Source: Mycolicibacterium mageritense (GTDB lineage Bacteria; Actinomycetota; Actinomycetes; Mycobacteriales; Mycobacteriaceae). From it: a DNA stretch of 64,000 nucleotides. A program made the translations under genes and the position numbers. The notes under the pieces are model-generated. The model did no database searches. It was given only the letters and a program-made list of their open reading frames with translations, and had not been told where the DNA came from. Positions 45,175 to 53,191 of this stretch are shown one piece after another. The stretch is taken from positions 4,588,001-4,652,000 of the forward strand of contig NZ_AP022567.1 of the NCBI RefSeq assembly GCF_010727475.1, in the 5' to 3' direction. Position 1 is the first letter of the stretch. Every line of letters starts with the position of its first letter.

Positions 45175-45864
45175 GTGGTGCCGGTTCGTGCGGTCGAACG
45201 TGATTCGCTCGTCGTGCAATGCAGCGCCGAATTGAGCCGTCTGATCGGACAGGGTGAGTGGCCAGTTGGTGCCAGGATCCCGAACGAACAGGAGCTGGCG
45301 AAGCTCCTCGGGGTCGGCCGGTCCACCAGCAGGGAAGCCGTGCGGTCCTTGATCGCGTCCGGTCAGCTGAGTTCGCGGCAAGGCTCCGGCACCTTCGTGG
45401 TCTCCGCGGTGCCGGTATCGGAGCTGGACCGTCAGATCCGGCAATCCGACATCAGTGAGGTTTCCGAGGTCCGATTGTTGTTGGAGGTCGAGGCGTGCCG
45501 GCTGGCCGCGCACCGTCGTACGCCCACGGACCTTGCAGAGATGAAGCGGCTCCTCAAGGTACGGCAATCGGCGTCGAGTACTGCTGAGGTCGTCGAGGCC
45601 GACCTCCGCTTCCATGCCGCGATCGTTGCGGCAACACATAACTCGGTACTGGTCACGTTGTATGAATCGTTCGCCGGAACGCTCCAGACGACTACTACAG
45701 CGATCTTCTCGGGTCGCGAACAATGGTCTGCCGCCACCGCCCGCCGCGATGAGAAGGCGCATTCGGACCTCTACACCGCAATCGAACGAGGCGACCCACG
45801 CGCGGCGGCACTCGTGGCCCGTCGTCTCATGGTGTGCACAGACGCCGATGCGGCAACGGATTAA
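45175..45864 (+). CDS. GntR family regulator, FadR subfamily (FCD domain)
   Basis: The 229-aa protein has an N-terminal winged helix (RIPNEQELAKLLGVGRSTSR, then EAVRSLIASGQLSSRQGSG; about residues 30-75). An FCD effector domain follows, with metal-site residues in DLRFHAAIVAATHN (Asp, His) and EKAHSDLYTAIERGD (His). FCD regulators sense carboxylic acids. The start is one of two adjacent GTG codons (45175 or 45178) behind GAGGAGG. It lies downstream of the small secreted protein and 114 bases from the convergent aqd-like operon. A CAGAGGATTCTG repeat in front may be its operator. Confidence 0.85.
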   Translation: MVPVRAVERDSLVVQCSAELSRLIGQGEWPVGARIPNEQELAKLLGVGRSTSREAVRSLIASGQLSSRQGSGTFVVSAVPVSELDRQIRQSDISEVSEVRLLLEVEACRLAAHRRTPTDLAEMKRLLKVRQSASSTAEVVEADLRFHAAIVAATHNSVLVTLYESFAGTLQTTTTAIFSGREQWSAATARRDEKAHSDLYTAIERGDPRAAALVARRLMVCTDADAATD

Positions 45865-45978
45865 CGCGCCCGCGCTACCTATCCGGCGAGCACGGTCAAG
45901 ACTGCTTCGAAATCGCACTCCGGGCGTCGGTCGGGTGCAAGCCGGTCGGCTGTGTCAGACGACAGGAGACCGAGCATC

Positions 45979-46791
45979 TCAGCTCAACGAGCATTCACCG
46001 AGCAGATCGGACAGCTCGGCGGCGACGTGTTCGGGCAATTCGATTCCGGGGAAATGAGTCTCGCCGGGCAGGCGGGTGTAGCTGAACCACGGGTTGCGGC
46101 TGCGGAACTCGTCGTGCAGTGCGTCGTACTCGGGCACCTTCGGGTGTGAGAAGACATGCCGGATCGGGCGCGGCTGGGTGAGCTTCTCCATCCGCCCCAT
46201 GGGCGAGCCCCAGGTGTCGTAGGCGTTCTCGATGACGCGGCAGGCACGTGACCACATGTCGAAACCGAAACCGCCGGCCTCATGGTGCATGTGATAGTGG
46301 ACCGCGGGGTTGTCGCTGCCGTCCAGCCAGGACTGCACGAGTCCGTCTCGGCCGGCCAGCCACGTCTCGCGCTGCTGGATCGCGTGCAGACCGGCGACGA
46401 ACTCCGGCGGTGCCGGCGTCATGATCAGGTCGAGGATCATCACGGCAGGCACCCGGTCGGGGCCGAGTTGCTCGGCGATGTCCAGTGCGGCCCAGCCGCC
46501 GTGCGCGTGCGCGACGGGCACGAACGTCTCGATCTCCAACGCGTCCAGCAGCGCGATGGTGTCGGCGACCTGCTCGGCCACCCCGAAGTCGCCGACGGGG
46601 GTGCGGTCGGGGCCGTGGCCGCGCCAACAGACCCGGACCACACGGTGTTTCGGAATGAGGTGGGGTACCAGCCGGTCGAAGGCGCGGTGGTCGTGTGCCC
46701 ACCCGGTGAGCGGGACGATCACCGGCCCCGGTTCGAGTCCTTCGTCGACGAACGCGATCTGGACGCCGTTGACGGTCATCGTGTTGGTCAT
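45979..46791 (-). CDS. aqdC: Cofactor-free 2-alkyl-3-hydroxy-4-quinolone 2,4-dioxygenase-like (AqdC/Hod family)
   Basis: The 270-aa alpha/beta-hydrolase-fold protein carries the distinctive Hod/AqdC signatures: GWAHDHRAFDRL (residues 30-41), AHAHGGW at the nucleophile elbow (94-100), ILDLIMTP with the acid D121, MWSRACRVIENAYDTWGSP (179-197) and GETHFP with the histidine H246. These enzymes cleave 3-hydroxy-4-quinolones such as the Pseudomonas quinolone signal with O2 and release CO, without metal or flavin. The nucleophile position is alanine (A96) where Hod has serine. The start ATG 46791 has a GGAGGAG site lying inside the end of aqdB; the two overlap by 4 bases. The assignment rests on motifs and on the aqdRABC context. 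Confidence 0.8.
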   Translation of the reverse strand: MTNTMTVNGVQIAFVDEGLEPGPVIVPLTGWAHDHRAFDRLVPHLIPKHRVVRVCWRGHGPDRTPVGDFGVAEQVADTIALLDALEIETFVPVAHAHGGWAALDIAEQLGPDRVPAVMILDLIMTPAPPEFVAGLHAIQQRETWLAGRDGLVQSWLDGSDNPAVHYHMHHEAGGFGFDMWSRACRVIENAYDTWGSPMGRMEKLTQPRPIRHVFSHPKVPEYDALHDEFRSRNPWFSYTRLPGETHFPGIELPEHVAAELSDLLGECSLS

Positions 46792-47939
46792 GCTGTTCTC
46801 CTCCATCTAGACGTGGCGGCCGATTGCCGTCGGGCGGTGGACAGGTGCAGGTCGGAAAAACCGGGTACGCGGCCGACCGTGGACAGCAGCGGCACCCGCA
46901 CGGCGTCGGGAATGTGATTGAGCAACCGCATGCCATACGACGTGCGTTGCGTTCGTTCGATCTCCGGACGCGTGCGTCGTTCCCAGCCCTTGAGCGCATC
47001 GGGGATCTCGGTGCCGGGGCGGCTCACCGTCGTGGCGAGCGCGATCGCGTTGGTCATGGCCGTTCCGCCGCCCTGCCCCAGATACGGCGGTTGAGCATGA
47101 GCGGCGTCGCCGAGAAACGCCACCGCGCCGCGGGACCACGTCGACAACTGCACGAACTCGAAGGTGTCCCAACGGATCGGAACGTCGGCGGTGGCGTCGA
47201 GCAGCGTCGACAGCATCGGGAAGCTGTGTTGCCACTGCGCGACGTTCACGCGTGATCCGTCGATGGCCGGATCGCCCGCATCGCAGACCAGGGCGAGGTA
47301 GACCCACTTCGGGGTGCACGGCGTGTACAGCAGCCGGCGTCGGCCCTGGAAGAACTCGAGGTGCTTCACCCGATCCTCGTCGGACAGATAGTCGGGCGAG
47401 GCCGGAATCATCAGCCGCGCCGCCCCCTGCGTCATGCGGATCCGGCGGTAGGCCAGGTCGAGGCTGTCGCGCAGCCGTGAGTGCACGCCGTCGGCGGCGA
47501 CCACCAGATCGGCAACCTCGGTGTGTCCGTCGTCGAAATCGACTGTCCCGTTCGCGTGGACGGCAGTGGCCACCGAGTCGGTGACGAGTTCGACGCCGGC
47601 GTCGCGCGCGGCGTTCACCAGCGCGCGGATCAGTACCTCTCGCAGCAGGGTGTAGCACCTGGCCTGGCCGTCGCCGTTGATATCGATGCGGTACAACGTC
47701 TTTCCGCAATGTGACCTGGCTTCGGCGGCCGGGCCGATGTGCGCGCCGTGGGTGGCCTCGTCGAACGCTCCGATCGATTCGAGCGCGAGCAGGCCGTTGT
47801 CCCAGACATAGATACCGGCACCCACCGCGCGGATCTCGGGTTGGCGCTCGTGCAATCGGACGGTCCAGCCGCGTCGGGCAAGTGCGGTGGCGGCGGTCAA
47901 TCCGCCGATGCCGCCGCCGATGACGGTGGCATTGCTCAT
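46788..47939 (-). CDS. aqdB: FAD-dependent aromatic monooxygenase (AqdB-like)
   Basis: The 383-aa class-A flavoprotein hydroxylase has the FAD motif ATVIGGGIGGLTAATAL (about 4-20), the DG segment in VAADGVHSRLR (about 150), and GDAAHAQPPYLGQGGGTAM (about 283-301). In the aqd pathway AqdB 3-hydroxylates 2-alkyl-4-quinolones (HHQ to PQS), feeding the dioxygenase whose gene overlaps its 3' end by 4 bases. The C-terminal codons SRWRRTA contain the ribosome site for the next gene. A good AGAGAGG site precedes the ATG at 47939. Substrate assignment depends on the cluster. Confidence 0.82.
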   Translation of the reverse strand: MSNATVIGGGIGGLTAATALARRGWTVRLHERQPEIRAVGAGIYVWDNGLLALESIGAFDEATHGAHIGPAAEARSHCGKTLYRIDINGDGQARCYTLLREVLIRALVNAARDAGVELVTDSVATAVHANGTVDFDDGHTEVADLVVAADGVHSRLRDSLDLAYRRIRMTQGAARLMIPASPDYLSDEDRVKHLEFFQGRRRLLYTPCTPKWVYLALVCDAGDPAIDGSRVNVAQWQHSFPMLSTLLDATADVPIRWDTFEFVQLSTWSRGAVAFLGDAAHAQPPYLGQGGGTAMTNAIALATTVSRPGTEIPDALKGWERRTRPEIERTQRTSYGMRLLNHIPDAVRVPLLSTVGRVPGFSDLHLSTARRQSAATSRWRRTA

Positions 47940-47966
47940 GGTGGCCTCTCTGTGTCGATTGGGTGG

Positions 47967-49301
47967 TCAGGGCAGTGCGTGCACGCGCCGGGACCCGGGT
48001 CGGTGCATCCGCCAGTCCCCGCAGATCTCGCCGGTGCGGACGAACTGGCCCCAGTGCTCGCGGGTGCGCACGCCGATCGTGGTGATCTCGCCGGCGGTGA
48101 GCGGCGACACCATGGGCGCGTTCTTCCAGGCCTCGCCGTCACCGAACAGCAGCGGGAGCTCGATGCAGTGGCAGGCGCCGAAGGGGTTCGCGGGATGCAG
48201 CGATCCGACGCGGTAGCGGTACACGCCCGCCCCGGCATCGGCGAGCAGATCGGCGAGTTGGTCTGTCGGTTTGTCGAAGGCCTTGGCCTGTACTGCTTTC
48301 TGCACGATCACAGCGAGGGGCTTGCCGATCACCGGAACGCGGCGTAGTGCCGAGAAGAACGGGTGCGGACCGTAGAAGGCCGCCATCTCGTCGACGGTGG
48401 TGCCGATCAGGACGCGCAGGTCAGCGGCCCGCTCGATGACGGTCTTTTTCCATTCGGGTTCGTCGGGCAGGGGAGTGATCCCGCCGACCGGTCGCAGCGG
48501 GGGTGCCGAATTGAGACCGAGCCGCCCGGCCAACCGGCGGGCAGCACGGGCCTGCGCGTCGAGAATCTCGGCGTCAGTCGCCTCGCGGGGATCGGCACCG
48601 AGCACACCGCGGAAGACGTCGGCCACCCGCTGCGCCTCACCCGGGCTGTGGAATGCGATACCCAGCGGTGCGCTCTGGATGATGGCCTGGTCGAAAAGTG
48701 TTCGAGTGCGCTCGATCCCGAGCATCGCGACGACGGATTGCGCGCCGGCGGACTGGCCTGCGACCGTCACCCGGGACGGGTCTCCGCCGAACTCTGCGAT
48801 GTGGTCGTGTATCCACTCCAGTGCGGCGATCTGATCGAGCAACCCGAGGTTGCCGGGCGATACGCCGGCGGCTCGCAGATAGCCGAAGGCGCCGACGCGG
48901 TAGCTGACGGCGACGACCACAATGTCGGTTTCCCGTACCAGTTGGTCGGCGTCGTAGAGATTCCACTCGCCGCTGCCGGACAGGTAGGCCCCGCCGTGCA
49001 GCCAGACCAGGACCGGCCGCGAGCCCGGTTCTGCGCCGGCCGGCGCGGTGACCGTGACGCGTAAGCAATCCGGGCTCTGCCGGTACCGGGCCGGTGCGCC
49101 CATGACCGCTTCCAGGCGCGACGGCAGCTGGGGTGCGGCCGGGCCACGGCCAGTGGCATCTAAACCGCTGTTGGCCAAGGGGATCGGGCGGGGCGGCCCG
49201 AATCTTTCCGCCTGCGCGTAGCGAATTCCGCGGAAGACCGCGATGTCGCCGGACAGGCGGCCGCGCCACCGGCCTGACGTGGTCAGCACCTCGTCGTGCA
49301 T
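47967..49301 (-). CDS. aqdA: Type B carboxylesterase / N-acylanthranilate amidase-like (AqdA-like)
   Basis: The 444-aa alpha/beta hydrolase of the type-B carboxylesterase group has the oxyanion HGGAYLSGSG (about 101-110), the nucleophile elbow AGQSAGAQSV (about 177-186), the acid near VDEMAAF and the histidine in FGACHCIELPLLFGD. In the known aqd systems AqdA is an amidase that hydrolyses N-octanoylanthranilate, the product of AqdC, to anthranilate and fatty acid. It is the first gene of the aqdABC operon and is divergent from the TetR gene, with two operators between. The type-B family normally includes longer proteins (about 500 aa); this one is compact. Confidence 0.8.
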   Translation of the reverse strand: MHDEVLTTSGRWRGRLSGDIAVFRGIRYAQAERFGPPRPIPLANSGLDATGRGPAAPQLPSRLEAVMGAPARYRQSPDCLRVTVTAPAGAEPGSRPVLVWLHGGAYLSGSGEWNLYDADQLVRETDIVVVAVSYRVGAFGYLRAAGVSPGNLGLLDQIAALEWIHDHIAEFGGDPSRVTVAGQSAGAQSVVAMLGIERTRTLFDQAIIQSAPLGIAFHSPGEAQRVADVFRGVLGADPREATDAEILDAQARAARRLAGRLGLNSAPPLRPVGGITPLPDEPEWKKTVIERAADLRVLIGTTVDEMAAFYGPHPFFSALRRVPVIGKPLAVIVQKAVQAKAFDKPTDQLADLLADAGAGVYRYRVGSLHPANPFGACHCIELPLLFGDGEAWKNAPMVSPLTAGEITTIGVRTREHWGQFVRTGEICGDWRMHRPGSRRVHALP

Positions 49302-49314
49302 ACCTTCCCACCTT

Positions 49315-49338
49315 CTATCGCAAGTTGACCTGCGATAG
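49315..49338. promoter_or_regulatory. AqdR-type operator 1 (next to aqdA)
   Basis: CTATCGCA (49315-49322) and TGCGATAG (49331-49338) form a perfect 8-base inverted repeat around AGTTGACC. It lies 13 bases upstream of the aqdA start and would block its promoter. Confidence 0.82.
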
Positions 49339-49363
49339 CCTCACGGTAGGTGGTCGGCTCGCA

Positions 49364-49387
49364 TATCGCAAGTCAAACTGCGATAAT
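49364..49387 (+). promoter_or_regulatory. AqdR-type operator 2 and regulator promoter
   Basis: TATCGCA (49364-49370) and TGCGATA (49379-49385) repeat the arms of operator 1 around AGTCAAAC. GATAAT (49382-49387) is a plausible -10 ending 6 bases before the regulator ATG 49394, so this copy would autoregulate a leaderless message. The centres of the two operators are 48 bp apart. Confidence 0.78.
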
Positions 49388-49393
49388 CGCGAC

Positions 49394-49978
49394 ATGGTTG
49401 ATCGACCGAATCCTGACCGGCAAGTGCGTGGCGCCAAGCTGCGCGCGCTGGTCCTGGACGCCACGATCGCCCGAATCGAAGCGGTCGGGATCGACAACGT
49501 CCGTATCGCCGACATCGCCGAAGCGGCCAGAGTTCACGAGACGTCGCTGTATCGACGATGGAAGACGCTGTCGCGGTTGCTGGTTGACGCACTGGTCTCG
49601 CGTACCGCAGCGGAGATCCTGATACCCGACACCGGCTCGGTCGAATCTGATCTGGAGACCTTCACGGCCGATCTTGCCCGGTTCGCCCAGACCCGCGCCG
49701 GGACGGCGATGATCCGCAGCACCGTGGTCTCGGACACCGATCCCGAAGTTGAGGCCGCCCGCCGCGAATTCTGGTTACAGCGCTTATCGGCTGCCGAGGA
49801 GATCATCAAACGCGGGATCACCCGCGGCGAGGTCGCCGCCGATACCGATGCACAACTGGTGGTGCTGACTCTCGGCGGGCTGGTCCACCTGTACGTGAGC
49901 CATATCGGCGGCCCGATCCCGGCGGACCTTCCCCAGCGGGTGGTGCACCTGATCCTGCCCGGGATCGCGCCGAAATAG
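49394..49978 (+). CDS. aqdR: TetR family regulator (AqdR-like)
   Basis: The 194-aa protein has an N-terminal TetR HTH (LVLDATIARIEAVGIDNVRI, then ADIAEAARVHETSLYRRWKT; about residues 20-60) and a C-terminal TetR domain of the TetR_C-type (QRLSAAEEIIKRGITRGEVAADTDAQLVVLTLGG). It is divergent from aqdABC as in Rhodococcus and M. abscessus, where AqdR controls alkylquinolone degradation. The ATG at 49394 fits a leaderless start directly behind operator 2; the longer upstream frame runs through the operators. It converges on the HpaB-like gene with a 5-base gap. Confidence 0.85.
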   Translation: MVDRPNPDRQVRGAKLRALVLDATIARIEAVGIDNVRIADIAEAARVHETSLYRRWKTLSRLLVDALVSRTAAEILIPDTGSVESDLETFTADLARFAQTRAGTAMIRSTVVSDTDPEVEAARREFWLQRLSAAEEIIKRGITRGEVAADTDAQLVVLTLGGLVHLYVSHIGGPIPADLPQRVVHLILPGIAPK

Positions 49979-49983
49979 TCGTC

Positions 49984-51459
49984 TTAAATGAAGGCCGGTG
50001 CCTGCTCGTCTTTTTCGGCGGCCTCGGCAATTCGCAGCAGGGGATCGACCAGTGATTCCGACATCTCGAACTGTGCGACGTCATGGTCGAGTTGATAGGA
50101 GCGCGCGGCCGAGCCGAGGTAGAACCGCTCGTACAGTTCGTTGCGCCCGCCCAGTGCGGTTCCGGCGAAATCCCAGGCGGCCCGGAACAGCCGGACACGT
50201 TCTTTGGCATCGAACCGGTTGGCGCCCTGCAGATACTTGTCGAGCAAGGGGCGTAGTTCCGGATTGTCGAAGGCGGCCTCGGACGGTGTGGCGAGCAGGT
50301 TGTGGGAGCCGAGCAGCTTGATGATCTCGTTCACCCTCGGAAACCACTGTGGCAATGTCGGACGCAAGGCGCGGAACGGACGCTCATCGCAGAACCAGAT
50401 GCCGTTGCCCCACTCTCGAGCACCCGCCTCCGCGGCGACCAGCAGTGCGCGGGTCATCTCCGCGTACGTCCACAGTTCACCAAGCAACTCCTTGGTACGC
50501 GGGTCGGACGCATTGATCGACTTGCAGAACCTGCTGACCAGCTCGTACGCGAATCGCAACTTGGCCTCGGCGCGAATCGTCGTCTGCTGCATGATGTTGG
50601 CGGTCCAACCGTTCATCATGGCCGCGTTCCACACCTCGGTGTTGCCGTCGATGAACACCCGGCTGCGCGGGATCTCGACGTCATCGAAGATCAGGAAGGC
50701 ATCCTGTTCGTCGAAGCGTCCCGAGAAGGGCGCGTCGAAATGGGCCATGTCGGTCGAGAACGCGTCCCGGCAGAGGAGTTTGAGCCCGGGGGAGGCAATG
50801 GGCGCGGAGAACGCGATCGCGTACTTGTGGGCATCTCTGGGCAGCGGCTGGCCCGGGTAGACCGCGACTTCGTCGGAGAACGGGGCGAGTGTGCTGAGCA
50901 CCATCGCGCCGCGCACCACGATGCCGTCCGCGGTGTCGGCGACCTTGTGCAGTGCCATCTGGCCGTCGGCTGCCGCGAGGTCGCCGATACCCTTGTCGAC
51001 GGTCGGTCGGATGATCGCATGGGTGAGCGCCAGATCGTCACGGGCCAGATCGGCCTGGAACCGCACGAGATTGGCCGCGCCCTCTTCGTTTCCGCTGCGT
51101 GACCAGACGTCGGACCGCCCGGCATGGCCGGCGAGGGAGACGTTGACATAGTCGGGCGACCGGCCGAGCAATCCGACCGAATACCGGGCGGCGTGCGCCA
51201 AAGATGTTCCACGGCGGGCGATGTCCTCGCGCGAGCGGGGGATCAGGTGGCTGATGTTGGTGAGCTCACCCGTTTCCGGATGCGTGAACAGACAGTCGCC
51301 GGCGTGGTCGTGCTGCAGGTCATACAGGCCCGCCACCGACTGCACCGCACCGGCGAACGGTTCGTATTCCGTTACATCGGAGACGCGTTGGCCGCCGATC
51401 CATACCTCGCGTCCGTCACGCAACCCCGAGATGTACTCCTTGCCGGTTCGTGCCGCCAT
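49984..51459 (-). CDS. 4-hydroxyphenylacetate 3-hydroxylase family (HpaB) FADH2-dependent monooxygenase
   Basis: The 491-aa protein spans the whole HpaB family: N-terminal TGKEYISGLRDGREVWIGGQ, the flavin-binding beta domain (ADGIVVRGAMVLSTLAPFSDE), FDEQDAFLIFDDVEIPRSRVF and the C-terminal helical bundle. It ortho-hydroxylates phenols with FADH2 supplied by a separate reductase. No HpaC is adjacent; the split-barrel protein at 53192 is a possible reductase, but that is speculative. GGAGGAGA precedes the ATG at 51459. It is divergent from the UbiD gene. The substrate is probably a hydroxylated aromatic acid or phenol. Confidence 0.85.
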   Translation of the reverse strand: MAARTGKEYISGLRDGREVWIGGQRVSDVTEYEPFAGAVQSVAGLYDLQHDHAGDCLFTHPETGELTNISHLIPRSREDIARRGTSLAHAARYSVGLLGRSPDYVNVSLAGHAGRSDVWSRSGNEEGAANLVRFQADLARDDLALTHAIIRPTVDKGIGDLAAADGQMALHKVADTADGIVVRGAMVLSTLAPFSDEVAVYPGQPLPRDAHKYAIAFSAPIASPGLKLLCRDAFSTDMAHFDAPFSGRFDEQDAFLIFDDVEIPRSRVFIDGNTEVWNAAMMNGWTANIMQQTTIRAEAKLRFAYELVSRFCKSINASDPRTKELLGELWTYAEMTRALLVAAEAGAREWGNGIWFCDERPFRALRPTLPQWFPRVNEIIKLLGSHNLLATPSEAAFDNPELRPLLDKYLQGANRFDAKERVRLFRAAWDFAGTALGGRNELYERFYLGSAARSYQLDHDVAQFEMSESLVDPLLRIAEAAEKDEQAPAFI

Positions 51460-51497
51460 TCCGTCTCCTCCAGTGGTGTGGTTATGCGACTTCGTCG

Positions 51498-51540
51498 TGG
51501 TCCGCTGTGTTTCGGACCATCGGCTTTCCGGTCATGACCG
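51498..51540. promoter_or_regulatory. Two dyads in the HpaB-UbiD intergenic region
   Basis: TGGTCCG (51498-51504) with CGGACCA (51513-51519) form a 7-8-7 inverted repeat. CGGTCATGACCG (51529-51540) is a perfect 12-bp palindrome. Both lie close to the HpaB start in a 267-base divergent gap that otherwise shows nothing coding. They are candidate operators for a regulator of this aromatic module. Confidence 0.5.
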
Positions 51541-51726
51541 TATGAATCCGTGGTAAGCGCAGCAATGCCGTCGGTCCGGCAGCCGGAACGGGCGCCATCT
51601 GCCAATCCGATGGTGGATATCTGAACCATCTATTGGACATATGGGCACTCGGCACGCAAGGTGGAAGTGCAGGACTATTACGCGCCGTTCCTGCGAAATA
51701 CATTCGGATGCAAGGGGTTAGGCAAC

Positions 51727-53166
51727 ATGGCGGTATTCCGTGACTTGCGGCACTACATCGGCACTCTGACCGAGAAGCTGGGCGCCGACGAGGTGCAGAC
51801 CATCAAGGGTGCCAACTGGGATCTCGAAATCGGTTGCATCACCGAGTTGTCGGCCGAGAAGGAGGGCCCGGCATTACTTTTCGACGACATCCCCGGATAC
51901 CCGTCGGGATATCGCGTCTTCACCAACTTCATGGGGACCGTGTCGCGTTGCGCGGTTGCCCTGGGCCTGCCCGCAGACACCTCGGCGATGGACATCATCC
52001 GTGCTTGGAAGGATCTCGGCAAGCGCATCGAACCCATTCCGCCCGTCGAGGTTTCCGAGGGCGCCATCCTGGAAAACGTGCGCGAGGGGGATGACGTTGA
52101 CCTGGAGATGTTCCCGACGCCGCGGTGGCACGACGGCGACGGCGGGCGCTACATCGGCACCGCGTGCATGGTCATCACGCGTGATCCGGACACAGGCTGG
52201 GTCAACGTCGGTACCTACCGGGGATGCGTGCAGGGCAAGGACCGGCTGTCGCTGTGGATGCTCGGAAACCGGCACGCGCTCGCGATCGCCAAGAAGTACT
52301 GGGATCGGGGCACGGCGTGCCCGATCGCGGTTGTCGTCGGTTGCGATCCGATTCTGACCACCGCCGCCGCCATCGCCGCCCCATCGGGGGTGTGTGAGTA
52401 CGACGTCGCGGGTGGACTTCGTGGCGTGGGTGTCGAGGTGATCGCCGCGCCCGGCACCGGGCTGCCGATCCCGGCCAACGCCGAGATCGTCCTCGAGGGC
52501 GAGATGCCGCCGGTGGAAGAGGAGTCGGTGCACGAAGGCCCGTTCGGGGAATGGACCGGCTACTTCACCCATGCCGGCGACGAGACCGTCGTGCGCGTGC
52601 AGCGCATCCTGCACCGGGATTCGCCGATCATCCTCGGCGCGCCGCCGATGATCCCCACGGTGCCCGCCGGCGACCAGGCGGTGCCGCTGTACTCGGCCTC
52701 GGTCACCTGGGATCACCTGGAGGCCTCCGGTGTGCAGAACATCAAGGGGGTCTGGGCCTACGCGCGTCAGCTCATGATGGTCATCTCGATCGAGCAGACG
52801 GGTGCGGGCGACGCCATGCATGCGCTGCTCGCCGCCGCGGGCCGTAAGCGCACCGGGGGAGTGGATCGCTATTTCGTGGTGGTCGACGAGGACATCGACA
52901 TCACCGACATCAACCACGTGCTGTGGGCGCTGTTCACCCGTGTCGATCCCGCCGAATCGATACACGTGCTGCGGACGCCCACGACCGCGATCGACCCGCG
53001 GTTGTCACCGGCCAAGCGGGAAGCCGGCGACATGTCGATGGGCTTCGTGTTGATCGACGCGTGCAAGCCGTTCGCATGGAAGGACTCCTACCCGCGGGCG
53101 AACCGGTTCGACGAGCCGTACCGGGCCGAGATCCGCGATCGGTGGAAGGCGAAACTATCGCTCTGA
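51727..53166 (+). CDS. UbiD family prenyl-FMN-dependent decarboxylase
   Basis: The 479-aa protein has UbiD sequence blocks: N-terminal DLRHYIGTLTEKLG, the cofactor-site RGCVQGKDRLSLWM, and the family hallmark HEGPFGEWTGYF (about 277-288) with the catalytic-site glutamate, followed by LGAPPMIPTVPAGDQ. UbiD enzymes reversibly decarboxylate aromatic or unsaturated acids with prenylated FMN. A UbiX-like prenyltransferase gene follows two genes downstream. The ATG at 51727 with AGG upstream is preferred over the GTG at 51661. It lies in an operon with the split-barrel protein (gap 25 bases). Confidence 0.88.
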   Translation: MAVFRDLRHYIGTLTEKLGADEVQTIKGANWDLEIGCITELSAEKEGPALLFDDIPGYPSGYRVFTNFMGTVSRCAVALGLPADTSAMDIIRAWKDLGKRIEPIPPVEVSEGAILENVREGDDVDLEMFPTPRWHDGDGGRYIGTACMVITRDPDTGWVNVGTYRGCVQGKDRLSLWMLGNRHALAIAKKYWDRGTACPIAVVVGCDPILTTAAAIAAPSGVCEYDVAGGLRGVGVEVIAAPGTGLPIPANAEIVLEGEMPPVEEESVHEGPFGEWTGYFTHAGDETVVRVQRILHRDSPIILGAPPMIPTVPAGDQAVPLYSASVTWDHLEASGVQNIKGVWAYARQLMMVISIEQTGAGDAMHALLAAAGRKRTGGVDRYFVVVDEDIDITDINHVLWALFTRVDPAESIHVLRTPTTAIDPRLSPAKREAGDMSMGFVLIDACKPFAWKDSYPRANRFDEPYRAEIRDRWKAKLSL

Positions 53167-53191
53167 CAGGGGTCGAGGAAGGTGGAAAGTG

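Noticed and set aside
45865..45978. Riboswitch-like sequence between the GntR gene and aqdC
   Set aside because: The segment has some GC-rich complementarity, but no cobalamin or other riboswitch core could be identified, and it lies downstream of both convergent genes.
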